A DNA stretch of 64,000 nucleotides, from assembly GCF_000686045.1 (NCBI RefSeq), contig NZ_JMLV01000003.1, positions 1 to 64,000 of the forward strand. Reading direction: 5' to 3'. Positions within the stretch are counted from its first letter, which is position 1. Each line of letters opens with the position of its first letter. This stretch comes from Fodinicurvata fenggangensis DSM 21160. Its GTDB lineage: Bacteria; Pseudomonadota; Alphaproteobacteria; Kiloniellales; DSM-21159. Under the pieces are notes generated by a model. That model worked only from the letters and a program-made list of their open reading frames with translations, was not told the origin of the DNA and did no database searches. A program made the translations under genes and the position numbers. Positions 8,147-16,415 of this stretch are shown here, piece by piece.

Positions 8147-9178
8147 ATGAAAGTCGTCTTCAACGAAGCCCAGAAGCGCCACTATCCCCGGAACTTCCTG
8201 GTCAGCGGCGCGCAGCAGCCCAATCCCGAGGTGCCCGAGCGGGCCGAGCGCCTGCTGGCGGCGGCCCTGGACAGCGGATTGGAACAGGTGACGCCGCCGG
8301 ACTATGGCCTATCCGCCGTGTCTGCCGTGCACACGCCGGAATACCTGGATTTCCTGGAGCATGTCTATGAGCGCTGGCAGCGCATCGAGGGCGCGTCCGA
8401 GGAGGTGGTGCCCAACATCCATCCCAACTACAGGGACGGCCGCTATCCGCATTCGGTGGTGGGGCAGGCGGGCTATCATATGGCGGACACCGCCTGTCCC
8501 ATCTCGGGCGAGACCTGGCAGGCGGCGCTGTGGAGCGCACACTCAGCCACCCATGCCGCGCGGCTGGTGCAGGAGGGTGCGCCGGCGGCCTATGCGCTGA
8601 GCCGCCCGCCGGGCCACCATGCCTATGCCGACATGGCCGGCGGCTTCTGCTTCCTCAACAACTCGGGCGTGGCAGCCTCGGAACTGCGCCGGAGCCACGC
8701 GCGTGTGGCCATCGTCGATGTGGACGTGCACCACGGCAACGGCACCCAGGGCATGTTCTACAAGCGTGACGATGTACTGACGGTTTCCATTCACGCCGAT
8801 CCCGTGCGCTTCTATCCCTTCTTCTGGGGCCATGCCGACGAGCGCGGAGAGGGTCCCGGGCTGGGCTATAACTTCAACCTGCCACTTCCCCGGGGCATGG
8901 CGGATGATGACTACCTGCCGGTCCTGGACCGGGCCCTGCAGCGGGTGCGGGCCTTCGCGCCAGGGGCCATTGTGGTGGCGCTGGGCCTGGACGCCTATGA
9001 GGGCGATCCCCTTGCGGGGCTCCGTATCTCCACGCCCGGTTTCGCACGCATCGGGGAACGGCTGGCGAAGCTGGACCTGCCCAGCGTGGTCGTGCAGGAG
9101 GGGGGCTATCTCAGCGACGAGCTGGGGCTCAATCTCAGCAGTTTCCTGGACGGTTTCACCAACGCGCACAAGGTTTGA
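8147..9178 (+). CDS. Acetylpolyamine amidohydrolase (HDAC superfamily)
   Basis: This 343-residue class II histone-deacetylase-fold hydrolase closely resembles bacterial acetylpolyamine amidohydrolases. The catalytic His pair is H157-H158 in RPPGHHAYADMAGGFCFLNN. The zinc ligands lie in DVDVHHGNGTQ and GLDAYEGDPLAGL, and the C-terminal GGY loop holds the catalytic tyrosine. The N-terminus (KVVFNEAQKRHYPRNFLVSG) is also typical of this subgroup. It removes an acetyl group from N-acetylated polyamines or similar amides in the cytoplasm. Together with the PotABCD-like importer it strongly points to an acylated amine substrate. A good Shine-Dalgarno (AAGGAG) precedes the start. Confidence 0.92.
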   Translation: MKVVFNEAQKRHYPRNFLVSGAQQPNPEVPERAERLLAAALDSGLEQVTPPDYGLSAVSAVHTPEYLDFLEHVYERWQRIEGASEEVVPNIHPNYRDGRYPHSVVGQAGYHMADTACPISGETWQAALWSAHSATHAARLVQEGAPAAYALSRPPGHHAYADMAGGFCFLNNSGVAASELRRSHARVAIVDVDVHHGNGTQGMFYKRDDVLTVSIHADPVRFYPFFWGHADERGEGPGLGYNFNLPLPRGMADDDYLPVLDRALQRVRAFAPGAIVVALGLDAYEGDPLAGLRISTPGFARIGERLAKLDLPSVVVQEGGYLSDELGLNLSSFLDGFTNAHKV

Positions 9179-9194
9179 CAAGGATTTCAACACT

Positions 9195-10331
9195 ATGACG
9201 GAAACCGCGGATGTGGTGGTGATCGGCGGCGGCATGGCCGGTGCGTCGATCGCGGCGGAACTGGCGGCCGATCGGCAGGTGCGCCTGCTGGAGGCCGAGG
9301 ACCAGCCCGGCTTTCACAGCACGGGGCGTTCTGCGGCGATCTTCATCGAGTCCTATGGCAATCCGACGATCCGCAAGCTGAACCGGGCGGGCAAACCCTT
9401 CCTGCTGGACCCGCCGGGCTGGTTTTCCGAGGAGAGCTTCCTCTCGCCGCGCGGCCTGCTCTATCTGGCCGCCGAGGCCGAGCTGCCGAAGCTGGAGGAG
9501 TTGGCCGCCACCGAGGACTGCGTCGAGCGTTTGAGTGTGGAACAGGCCGTCAAGCTGGCTCCGATCCTGAAGCCCGACTGGATCGCCGGAGCGGCCCAGG
9601 AAGCCGGCGCCATGGACATCGACGTGGCTCGCCTGCACCAGGCCTACCTGCGCCTGTTCCGCCAGCGCGGCGGCCAGGTGACGACGCGTGCGGAGTGCCA
9701 GAACCTGCTGCGCGCGGGCGGGGTCTGGCGCGTCTCCACACGCAACGGCAACTTCGAGGCGCCTATGGTGATCAACGCGGCCGGTGCCTGGGCCGACCCT
9801 GTGGCGGAGCTGGCCGGCGCACGGACGCTGGGCCTGGTGCCCATGCGGCGCACAGGCGCCATCCTGCCGCCACCCGAGGGGCAGGACGTGGACAGCTGGC
9901 CGCTGGTGGGCGACCTGGGTGAGGGCTTCTACTTCAAGCCCGACGCCGGCAAGCTGATGGTCTCGCCGGCCGACGAGACGCCGGTGCCGGCCGGCGATGC
10001 CTTCGTGGACGACATGACCCTGGCCGAGGGGCTCTATCGCTTCGAGCAGGCAACAACGATGGAGGTCACGCGCCTGGAGCGCAGCTGGGCCGGCCTGCGC
10101 ACCTTCGCGCCTGACCGGCGCACGGTTGTGGGCTATGACGGAGAGGTCGAGGGTTTCTTCTGGTTCGCGGGCCAGGGCGGTTATGGCATACAGACCGCAC
10201 CCGCCATGGCCTGGCTGGGGGCGGCCCTGGCGCGCGGCGAGGCCGTACCGCCGGTACTGGCCGAACTGGGCCTGACGGCCGAAGAGGTTTCTCCCGGGCG
10301 AACCATGATCAACGAACTGAACGCACACTGA
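9195..10331 (+). CDS. DadA-like FAD-dependent oxidoreductase (DAO family)
   Basis: This 378-residue flavoprotein has the N-terminal Rossmann dinucleotide motif [17 protein letters not shown] and the [12 protein letters not shown] segment typical of D-amino acid dehydrogenase/glycine oxidase-like proteins. The C-terminal [11 protein letters not shown] helps to bind FAD. The open frame reaches back into the preceding gene, but the ATG at 9195, 17 bases after that gene's stop, gives the normal start. It probably oxidises a C-N bond to an imine, and RidA, encoded 23 bases downstream, would help to hydrolyse reactive imines. Substrate and electron acceptor are unknown. Confidence 0.88.
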   Translation: MTETADVVVIGGGMAGASIAAELAADRQVRLLEAEDQPGFHSTGRSAAIFIESYGNPTIRKLNRAGKPFLLDPPGWFSEESFLSPRGLLYLAAEAELPKLEELAATEDCVERLSVEQAVKLAPILKPDWIAGAAQEAGAMDIDVARLHQAYLRLFRQRGGQVTTRAECQNLLRAGGVWRVSTRNGNFEAPMVINAAGAWADPVAELAGARTLGLVPMRRTGAILPPPEGQDVDSWPLVGDLGEGFYFKPDAGKLMVSPADETPVPAGDAFVDDMTLAEGLYRFEQATTMEVTRLERSWAGLRTFAPDRRTVVGYDGEVEGFFWFAGQGGYGIQTAPAMAWLGAALARGEAVPPVLAELGLTAEEVSPGRTMINELNAH

Positions 10332-10353
10332 CTTTGAAAGAAGGAGCAGAACC

Positions 10354-10698
10354 ATGACGATCGAACGCAAGGGCGTAGGACAGCGCATGAGCCAGGCCGT
10401 GATCCACAACGGCACGGTCTATCTGGCCGGCCAGGTGGGCGAGGCCGGTGCATCGGTCACCAAGCAGACCCAGGATATCCTTCAGAAGATCGAGGGCCTG
10501 CTGGCCGAGGTGGGCAGCGATACCACGAAGATCCTGCAGGCCGTCATCTGGCTGGACGACATGAAGCACTTCGCCGAGATGAATGCCGTCTGGGACGCCT
10601 GGGTGCCCGAAGGCCACGCCCCGGCCCGCGCCTGCGGTGAAGCCAAGCTGGCCAGTCCCGAACTGCAGGTGGAAATCATCATCACGGCTGCGGTATAA
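10354..10698 (+). CDS. RidA/YjgF/YER057c/UK114-family deaminase
   Basis: This 114-residue RidA-family protein has the signature C-terminus [20 protein letters not shown], where the arginine and the glutamate of the EAKLA region bind the carboxylate and activate water. It normally forms a trimer and hydrolyses enamines/imines released by PLP enzymes and amine oxidases. Its position directly after a flavin oxidoreductase and in the same cluster as an aminotransferase fits that role. AAGGAG lies seven bases before the ATG. Confidence 0.9.
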   Translation: MTIERKGVGQRMSQAVIHNGTVYLAGQVGEAGASVTKQTQDILQKIEGLLAEVGSDTTKILQAVIWLDDMKHFAEMNAVWDAWVPEGHAPARACGEAKLASPELQVEIIITAAV

Positions 10699-10745
10699 GG
10701 TGCATCGATCCAGTGTACCGCAGATTGCAGGAAAGGGGATGACCG

Positions 10746-10988
10746 ATGGGCCAGCGTATTGACTTCGATCTCGTGTTCGCCCTGCCGGACGGCGCGGCCC
10801 ACGATCCCTATGCCCTGTCCGACGCCGTCATAGGGGCCGGTTTTGCGGATGCCGTCATCGGCACGGGCGACACAGGCATGCTCGCGGTATCCCTGGACGC
10901 GGAGGAGGACTCCGTCACCCAAGTGAAGCAGCAGTCTGCCAGACGTCTTCTGGACGTGCTTCCGGAGGGGACGCGGCTGCTCGCCTGA
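10746..10988 (+). CDS. Small conserved protein, N-terminal domain only
   Basis: This is an 80-residue protein with the pattern FALPDGAAHDPYALSDAVIG followed by GFADAVIGTGDTGMLAVSLD. It resembles the N-terminal domain of a proteobacterial family of putative DNA-binding proteins of about 110-130 residues, in which a helix-turn-helix follows. Here the stop comes right after VLPEGTRLLA and neither the same nor another frame restores an HTH before the next gene at 11046. It may therefore be a natural short form that works as a regulator partner, or a truncated gene. The family assignment is from memory of the motif pattern. Confidence 0.55.
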   Translation: MGQRIDFDLVFALPDGAAHDPYALSDAVIGAGFADAVIGTGDTGMLAVSLDAEEDSVTQVKQQSARRLLDVLPEGTRLLA

Positions 10989-11045
10989 CGCGCGGAGGCT
11001 GCGGTCTTTTCGGGATACACTCAAGAGACGGGGAGGATTTTTGCC

Positions 11046-11654
11046 ATGGAACTGTTCTGGGCTCCGCGGACGCGGTCCTTCTATGCGCTCTGGGCCCTGG
11101 AGGAGACCGGGCTGCCGCATGAGAAGGTGCTGATCGACATCTGGTCGGGTCAGCAGGATGGGGCTGACTATCTGGCCATCAATCCCATGGGCAAGGTGCC
11201 GGCGCTGCGGGATAAGGGCGTGGTGGTCACCGAAGCATCCGCCATCTGCGCCTATCTTGCCGACAAGGTGCCGGACAGCGGGCTGGCGCCCGCCCCGGAC
11301 GTCCCCCGTCGTGGCGCCTATTACCGCTGGCTGTTCTTTGCGGCCAGCTGCATCGAGGCGGCCTATTTCGAGAAGCTGTCGGGCCTGGAGGTCGATGCGC
11401 GCCGCGCCGGCTGGGGCAGCTTCGATCAGGTCTTTGATACCCTGGAGGCGGAGCTTGAGAGCCGGGAGTGGATCGCCACGGAGCGCTTCACCATGGCCGA
11501 CCTGATGACCGCCGGCGGTCTGAAGTACGGCATGATGCTAGGCCTCCTGGAGCCGCGGCCGGTGTTCGAGGCCTATGTGGCGCGCTGCACGGAGCGCCCC
11601 GCCTATCAACGGGCCGAGGAGATCAACGAGGCGGCGCTGGCGGAGCAGGGGTAA
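11046..11654 (+). CDS. Glutathione S-transferase family protein
   Basis: This 202-residue two-domain protein has an N-terminal thioredoxin-fold glutathione site (TRSFYALWALEETGLPHEKV; the cis-Pro segment GKVPAL; and the TEASAICAYLADK glutathione-binding serine region). An all-helical C-terminal domain follows, with the conserved FTMADLMTAGGL N-capping motif. The family conjugates glutathione or reduces/isomerises small electrophiles. It is the last plus-strand gene of the cluster. It may detoxify aldehydes or imines from amine oxidation, but that is inference. Confidence 0.88.
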   Translation: MELFWAPRTRSFYALWALEETGLPHEKVLIDIWSGQQDGADYLAINPMGKVPALRDKGVVVTEASAICAYLADKVPDSGLAPAPDVPRRGAYYRWLFFAASCIEAAYFEKLSGLEVDARRAGWGSFDQVFDTLEAELESREWIATERFTMADLMTAGGLKYGMMLGLLEPRPVFEAYVARCTERPAYQRAEEINEAALAEQG

Positions 11655-11658
11655 TCCG

Positions 11659-12120
11659 TCACCCCTTGGATTGGACGGTGGACGCGAGGTAGCTGTGGCG
11701 TTTCGCCCTTTCGTGGATCTCCTGCATGACCATCTGTTCGAAGGGACAGACCTTGGGGCCTGAGAGGTCCACCGACAGGCAGAGCACTTCCATTTCGGCG
11801 GCCAGGACGTTGTGGTCCTCGCGATACAGCTGGTGGTGCAGGGTTACCCGCTTTTCGTCGTAGTGACCGACATAGGTTTCGGTCCTGAGCGCATCCTGCA
11901 GCTTGACCTCGGCTAGGTAGCGCAGCTTGATCTCGCCGGTGTAGACACTGCGCCCGGTGCGGGCGGGATAGTCCGGCGTAACGCCGAAGCAGGCAAGCGC
12001 CTTGTCTGTGGATTCAATCATGACAACGGCATAGTAGCCGTCACTGAGATGCCCGTTCCAATCGATCCAGCTTTCTTCGAGTTCTGGGTTAACGATGCAA
12101 AGCGGTGCCGTGTCGATCAT
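11659..12120 (-). CDS. Hot-dog acyl-CoA thioesterase (betainyl-CoA thioesterase-like)
   Basis: This is a hot-dog thioesterase of about 153 residues. WIDWNGHLSDGYYAVVM matches the 4-hydroxybenzoyl-CoA-type active-site signature (DxNGH) and GEIKLRYLAEVKL the next strand. The closest remembered relatives are the thioesterase domains of carnitine catabolism, which hydrolyse betainyl-CoA made by a BKACE. In-frame starts also exist at 12147 and at a GTG at 12183. The ATG at 12120 is preferred because it puts the conserved strand about ten residues from the N-terminus. It converges on the GST gene with four bases between stops. Acting on the product of the BKACE at 7178 is a reasonable inference. 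Confidence 0.78.
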   Translation of the reverse strand: MIDTAPLCIVNPELEESWIDWNGHLSDGYYAVVMIESTDKALACFGVTPDYPARTGRSVYTGEIKLRYLAEVKLQDALRTETYVGHYDEKRVTLHHQLYREDHNVLAAEMEVLCLSVDLSGPKVCPFEQMVMQEIHERAKRHSYLASTVQSKG

Positions 12121-12341
12121 ATCTGCCTGCCCCCGGTCTTCTTCCATCTCATTTCTGTAGTTGTACAAAGTTTTCGTGATCACGGTAGTTTAGCGAAATC
12201 AGGTCGAGACGGAACTCAAGATTGTTTCCACTTGCTAGAGGCGACGAAGCGCCAAGGCAATCTTTCTCTTCCATCATGAAAAATAATATAATAATTTCAT
12301 TATCAGAAAATATTTTAGCGAACTATTCATGACTGGTAACG

Positions 12342-12920
12342 ATGAGCAAGTCGGAAAAGCGAGATCCTGTCCAGGAGGCCGTAGGTGCGGAAATTCGCGC
12401 CCTGCGGAAGACCCGTGGTCTCACGCTGCCGGACATGGGCAAGCGGATGGGCCGGTCCGTCGGCTTCCTCAGCCAGGTGGAGCGCGGCCTGTCCCGGATG
12501 ACACTGCAGGACCTGAGAGACCTGGCGCAGGTGCTCGACGTGCCGCTCAGCTGGTTTTTCCAGCATGAGGACATTCCGGATGAAGAGCGCGGATACGTCG
12601 TGCGGCGCAGTTATCGCCGCACCCTGGGTGTGGAAGAAAAGGGCCTGGTCGAGCAGCTGCTCTCGCCCGATCTCTCGGGCAGCTTCGAGGTGATCCTCAG
12701 CACAATGAATCCCGGCGCGGAGCTGGAGCAAGCAACCCTTCGGAAGACCGAGGAGGTGGGCTATGTGGTCTCGGGCCAGATCGAAATTTGGATCGGCGAC
12801 AATCACTTCAAGCTGGCCTCGGGGGATTCCTTCCAGATCCGCATGGAGCCTTTCCGATGGCGCAATATGGCTCGCGAGCCGGCTGTCATCGTCTGGGTTA
12901 TCTCCCCGCCCATCTACTGA
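12342..12920 (+). CDS. XRE-family regulator with C-terminal cupin domain
   Basis: This 192-residue PuuR-like regulator has an N-terminal HTH_XRE domain (about 12-68: IRALRKTRGLTLPDMGKRMG with recognition helix SVGFLSQVERGLS). The C-terminal cupin (about 110-185) contains NPGAELEQATLRKTEEVGYV and ends in PFRWRNMAREPAVIVWV. Such XRE-cupin proteins sense small nitrogenous metabolites and repress catabolic operons. It is followed 42 bases later by a dimethylglycine/sarcosine dehydrogenase-like gene, its likely target. The upstream region 12184-12341 is notably A/T-rich and probably holds the promoter. Confidence 0.9.
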   Translation: MSKSEKRDPVQEAVGAEIRALRKTRGLTLPDMGKRMGRSVGFLSQVERGLSRMTLQDLRDLAQVLDVPLSWFFQHEDIPDEERGYVVRRSYRRTLGVEEKGLVEQLLSPDLSGSFEVILSTMNPGAELEQATLRKTEEVGYVVSGQIEIWIGDNHFKLASGDSFQIRMEPFRWRNMAREPAVIVWVISPPIY

Positions 12921-12962
12921 AGTTTGCAATCCAACCTCATGTGATTCAAGGATCTTACTCCC

Positions 12963-15407
12963 ATGGCAGATCTTCCCAAGCAGGCACGCGCGGTGATCAT
13001 CGGCGGCGGTGTCATCGGCTGTTCGGTGGCCTATCACCTGGCCAGGCAGGGCTGGAAGGACGTGGTCCTCCTGGAGCGCAAGCAGCTTACTTCGGGCACC
13101 ACCTGGCATGCCGCCGGCCTGATCGGGCAACTGCGGGCGACGCCGAACCTGATCCGCTTGGCGCATTACTCCTGCGAGCTCTACGCCAACCTGGAGGCAG
13201 AGACCGAGGTTGCCACCGGTTTCGTGCGCCACGGCTCGCTGGGCGTGGCGTTGAGCGAGGAGCGCATGGAGGAGTTTGCCCGCGGGGCTGCCATGGGACG
13301 CATGTGGGGTGTGGAGGCCGAAATGCTGTCGCCCGCGCAATGCAAGGAACTCTATCCGCTGCTGGAGCTGAAGGAGGATGTGAAGGGGGGTGTGCTGATT
13401 CCGGGCGATGGCCAGGCCGATCCGGCGAACATTGCACTGGCCCTGGCCAAGGGGGCACGCAACAGCGGCGCGAAGGTCCTGGAAAACGTGAAGGTTACCG
13501 GTATAGACCAGGCCGATGGCCGGGTGACCGGCGTCACCACGGACCAGGGACATATCCAGGCCGAGGTGGTGGTCAACTGCGCCGGCATGTGGGGCCGCGA
13601 GGTGGGCCGCATGGCCGGTGTTTCGGTGCCCCTGCAGGCCTGTGAGCACTTCTACATCGTGACCGAGAAGATGTCCGGAATGGAGGGGAAGCTGCCGGTC
13701 CTGCGGGTGCCGGACGAATGCACCTATTACAAGGAGGATGCGGGCCGGCTGCTGCTGGGCTGTTTCGAGCCGAACGCGAAGCCCTGGGGTCTGGAGGGCA
13801 TTCCGGAGGATTTCTGCTTCGATTCCCTGCCGGAAGACTTCGAGCACTTCGAGCCGATCCTGGCCCAGGCAATGGAGCGGGTGCCGGCCTTGCAGGAAGT
13901 GGGCATTCACACCTTCTTCAACGGGCCGGAATCCTTCACGCCTGACGACCGCTATATCCTGGGCGAGGCGCCGGAACTGGGGAACTTCTACCTGGCCTGT
14001 GGCTTCAACTCCATCGGCATCCAGTCGGCGGGCGGTGTCGGCAAGGCGCTGGCTGAATGGATCGAGGCCGGCGAGCCGCCCTTTGATCTCAGCGACGTGG
14101 ATATCCGGCGCTTGCAGCCTTTCCAGGCCAATCGCACCTATCTGGAAGCCCGGGTCAGCGAGACCCTGGGCCTGCTCTACGACGACCACTTTCCCTTCCG
14201 GCAGTACGAGACGGCACGCCAGGTCCGCCGCACCCCGCTGCATGAGGCCTTGCGGCAGCGTGGCGCCTGCTTCGGCGAACTGGCTGGCTGGGAACGTCCC
14301 AACTGGTTTGCACCCGAGGGCGTCGAACCGGTCTATGACTACAGCTGGGGGCGCCAGAACTGGTTCGATCATTCCGCCACCGAGCATCGCGCCGTGCGCA
14401 GCGACTGCGGCCTGTTCGACCTGTCCACCTTTGCGAAGTTCCTGGTGCAAGGTCCTGATGCGGCTCAATTCCTGAACCGTGTCTCGGCGGCCCAGATGGA
14501 TGTGGAGACCGGGCGGGTGGTCTATACCCAGTGGCTGAACGACCACGGCGGCATCGAGGCTGACCTGACGGTCACGCGTCTGGCCGAGGACCGCTATCTG
14601 GTGGTCACGGCCGCCGGCAGCCAGCGCCGGGACTTCGTCTGGCTTGAGCGCAACCTGCGAGAGGGCGAGCGTGTCACCCTGACCGATGTGACCTCCGGCA
14701 TGGCGGTTATCGGCCTGATGGGCCCCAATGCGCGCGACCTGCTGCAGCCGCTGACCACGGCTGACCTGTCCCATGCGGCCTTTCCCTTCGGCACTTCCCG
14801 GCAGATCGAACTGGGATCGGCGCTGGTCCAGGCTTCGCGCATCACCTATGTGGGCGAACTGGGCTGGGAACTCTATATCCCCACCGAGTTTGCAGGCCAT
14901 GTCTTCGAGACGATCATGGGAACGTCGCAAGCTCCTGCGCTGGCCGGGCTGCACGCGCTGAATTCCCTGCGCATGGAATGCGGCTATCGCCACTGGGGCG
15001 ACGATCTGACGGACGAGGACACGCCTCTGGAGGCCGGACTGTCGTTTGCCGTCGACTGGACCAAGGCCGACTTCAATGGCCGGGAGGTGCTGATGAAGCA
15101 GAAGCAGGCCGGTGCCGGCCGCCGCCTGGTCCAGTTCCGCCTGGAGGACCCCGAACCGCTGCTCTATCACGACGAACCGGTCTGGCTGGACGGCGAGCGG
15201 GTCGGGCACCTGACCTCGGGCGCCTACGGGCACGAGATCGGGACGGCGCTGGGCATGGGCTATGTCACCCTGCCCGACGGGCGTGCGCCCAAGGCGGCGG
15301 ACCTGGAGGAGGCCAATTTCGAGCTGGAGATCGGTTGGCAGCGCTGCCGCGCCCAGGCCTCGCTCAAGCCCTTCTTCGACCCAGGGCGCGAACGCATCCG
15401 AATGTAG
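12963..15407 (+). CDS. Dimethylglycine/sarcosine dehydrogenase-like FAD protein with GcvT domain
   Basis: This 814-residue two-part enzyme has an N-terminal FAD-binding DAO domain with VIIGGGVIGCSVAYHLARQG. The TTWHAAGL segment has H49 where dimethylglycine dehydrogenase binds FAD covalently. A C-terminal aminomethyltransferase (GcvT-like) folate domain runs from about residue 430 (TPLHEALRQRGACF) to the end, containing RSDCGLFDLSTFAKF and YVGELGWELYIPTEF. Such enzymes oxidatively remove N-methyl groups and pass the one-carbon unit to tetrahydrofolate. AAGGA lies about ten bases before the start. Control by the XRE-cupin gene is likely. Whether it acts on dimethylglycine, sarcosine or another methylated amine cannot be told. 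Confidence 0.88.
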   Translation: MADLPKQARAVIIGGGVIGCSVAYHLARQGWKDVVLLERKQLTSGTTWHAAGLIGQLRATPNLIRLAHYSCELYANLEAETEVATGFVRHGSLGVALSEERMEEFARGAAMGRMWGVEAEMLSPAQCKELYPLLELKEDVKGGVLIPGDGQADPANIALALAKGARNSGAKVLENVKVTGIDQADGRVTGVTTDQGHIQAEVVVNCAGMWGREVGRMAGVSVPLQACEHFYIVTEKMSGMEGKLPVLRVPDECTYYKEDAGRLLLGCFEPNAKPWGLEGIPEDFCFDSLPEDFEHFEPILAQAMERVPALQEVGIHTFFNGPESFTPDDRYILGEAPELGNFYLACGFNSIGIQSAGGVGKALAEWIEAGEPPFDLSDVDIRRLQPFQANRTYLEARVSETLGLLYDDHFPFRQYETARQVRRTPLHEALRQRGACFGELAGWERPNWFAPEGVEPVYDYSWGRQNWFDHSATEHRAVRSDCGLFDLSTFAKFLVQGPDAAQFLNRVSAAQMDVETGRVVYTQWLNDHGGIEADLTVTRLAEDRYLVVTAAGSQRRDFVWLERNLREGERVTLTDVTSGMAVIGLMGPNARDLLQPLTTADLSHAAFPFGTSRQIELGSALVQASRITYVGELGWELYIPTEFAGHVFETIMGTSQAPALAGLHALNSLRMECGYRHWGDDLTDEDTPLEAGLSFAVDWTKADFNGREVLMKQKQAGAGRRLVQFRLEDPEPLLYHDEPVWLDGERVGHLTSGAYGHEIGTALGMGYVTLPDGRAPKAADLEEANFELEIGWQRCRAQASLKPFFDPGRERIRM

Positions 15408-15410
15408 TTC

Positions 15411-16415
15411 CTAGAGTTCTTTCCAGAAGCGCCTCATTCGGCTCAATTCTTTCTTGTCGGGCAGGCGGCCGAAGCCGGCGGCGGCGTTGTCGTCCATGTG
15501 CTCCGGATCGCTGGTGCCGGGGATGACGCAGGTGACCGCCGGCTGGGCCAGGATGTACTTCAGGAAGAACTGCCCCCAGCTGTCACAGAAGTCCTGCGCC
15601 CAGTCGGGCAATTCGCGCTCGCCCACACGGCGGAAGGTGCCGCCGCCTTCGTAGGGCCGGTTGACCAGGATCGCCACGCCGTGGTCCCGGGCGCGCGGCA
15701 GCACGCGCTCTTCGGCCTCGTGGACTCCGATCGAATAGGCCAGCTGCACGAAATCGGGCTGGTTGCGCTCGATGATGTCCGCCAGCTGGTCCAGGGCGTC
15801 GGTGGTGTAGTGGGTGACTCCCAGGTAGCGGATGCGGCCGCCGGCCTTCCAGTTGCGCAGGGTGTCCATGTGCGTGTCCAGGTCGACCAGGTTGTGGACC
15901 TGCATGAGATCGATGGAGGAGGTCTCCAGCAGGATTTCCGAGCGTTTCATTTGCTCGATGCCGTCCTGGCGTCCCCGGGTCCAGACCTTGGTGGCCAGGA
16001 AGCTGTCGTCATGGGCATTCAGCTCGGTGAGGATCTCGCCGACACGAGCCTCGGCCGCACCGTACATCGGCGAGGAATCGATCACGCTGCCGCCGTTGTC
16101 GAACAGGCGCCGGACCACTTTGGTCAGCCTGTCCATCTCAGGGGCGTCCTCGGCGACGTCGAACTGCTGCCATGTGCCCAGTCCGACCACGGGCAGCTTT
16201 TCCCCGCTGGAAGGGATCTCCCGGGTGCGCATGGTTCCTGCGGAGTCCGAGGCGGCCGCGGGCGACAGGTTCATCGCGCCGGTACCCAGGGCCGTGACGG
16301 CCAGGCCAGCGCCCGAGAGCTTCAGGAAATCCTTGCGCGAGAGGGCCTTGGTGCGCCTGCAGGAGTTAGGAAGGCGTTTCTGCAGTTCGGCTTTGTCCTT
16401 CGGTCTGTCTGTCAT
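15411..16415 (-). CDS. Aldo/keto reductase with Tat-like signal
   Basis: This 334-residue protein begins with a long basic N-terminus carrying LSRKDFLKLSGAGLAVTALG, close to a twin-arginine signal (RK in place of RR), followed by a small-residue region. The mature part is an AKR TIM barrel with VVGLGTWQQFDV, the catalytic tyrosine in SSPMYGAAEARVGEIL, and ATKVWTRG. Exported AKRs of this kind occur in several proteobacteria, but their substrates are mostly unknown. The start overlaps the end of the upstream MFS gene by 50 bases, so the two are translated from one transcript. It converges with the dehydrogenase gene, with a 3-base gap. Confidence 0.85.
   Translation of the reverse strand: MTDRPKDKAELQKRLPNSCRRTKALSRKDFLKLSGAGLAVTALGTGAMNLSPAAASDSAGTMRTREIPSSGEKLPVVGLGTWQQFDVAEDAPEMDRLTKVVRRLFDNGGSVIDSSPMYGAAEARVGEILTELNAHDDSFLATKVWTRGRQDGIEQMKRSEILLETSSIDLMQVHNLVDLDTHMDTLRNWKAGGRIRYLGVTHYTTDALDQLADIIERNQPDFVQLAYSIGVHEAEERVLPRARDHGVAILVNRPYEGGGTFRRVGERELPDWAQDFCDSWGQFFLKYILAQPAVTCVIPGTSDPEHMDDNAAAGFGRLPDKKELSRMRRFWKEL

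Noticed and set aside
12291-12303. ATAAT-TTC-ATTAT inverted repeat upstream of the XRE-cupin gene
   Set aside because: It lies in a simple A/T-rich stretch where short palindromes are frequent, so it is not strong enough to call an operator.
12327-15233. 968-codon minus-strand frame
   Set aside because: It is the shadow of the XRE and dehydrogenase genes. It has no domain motif and is His/Gln/Arg-rich, as expected from antisense translation.
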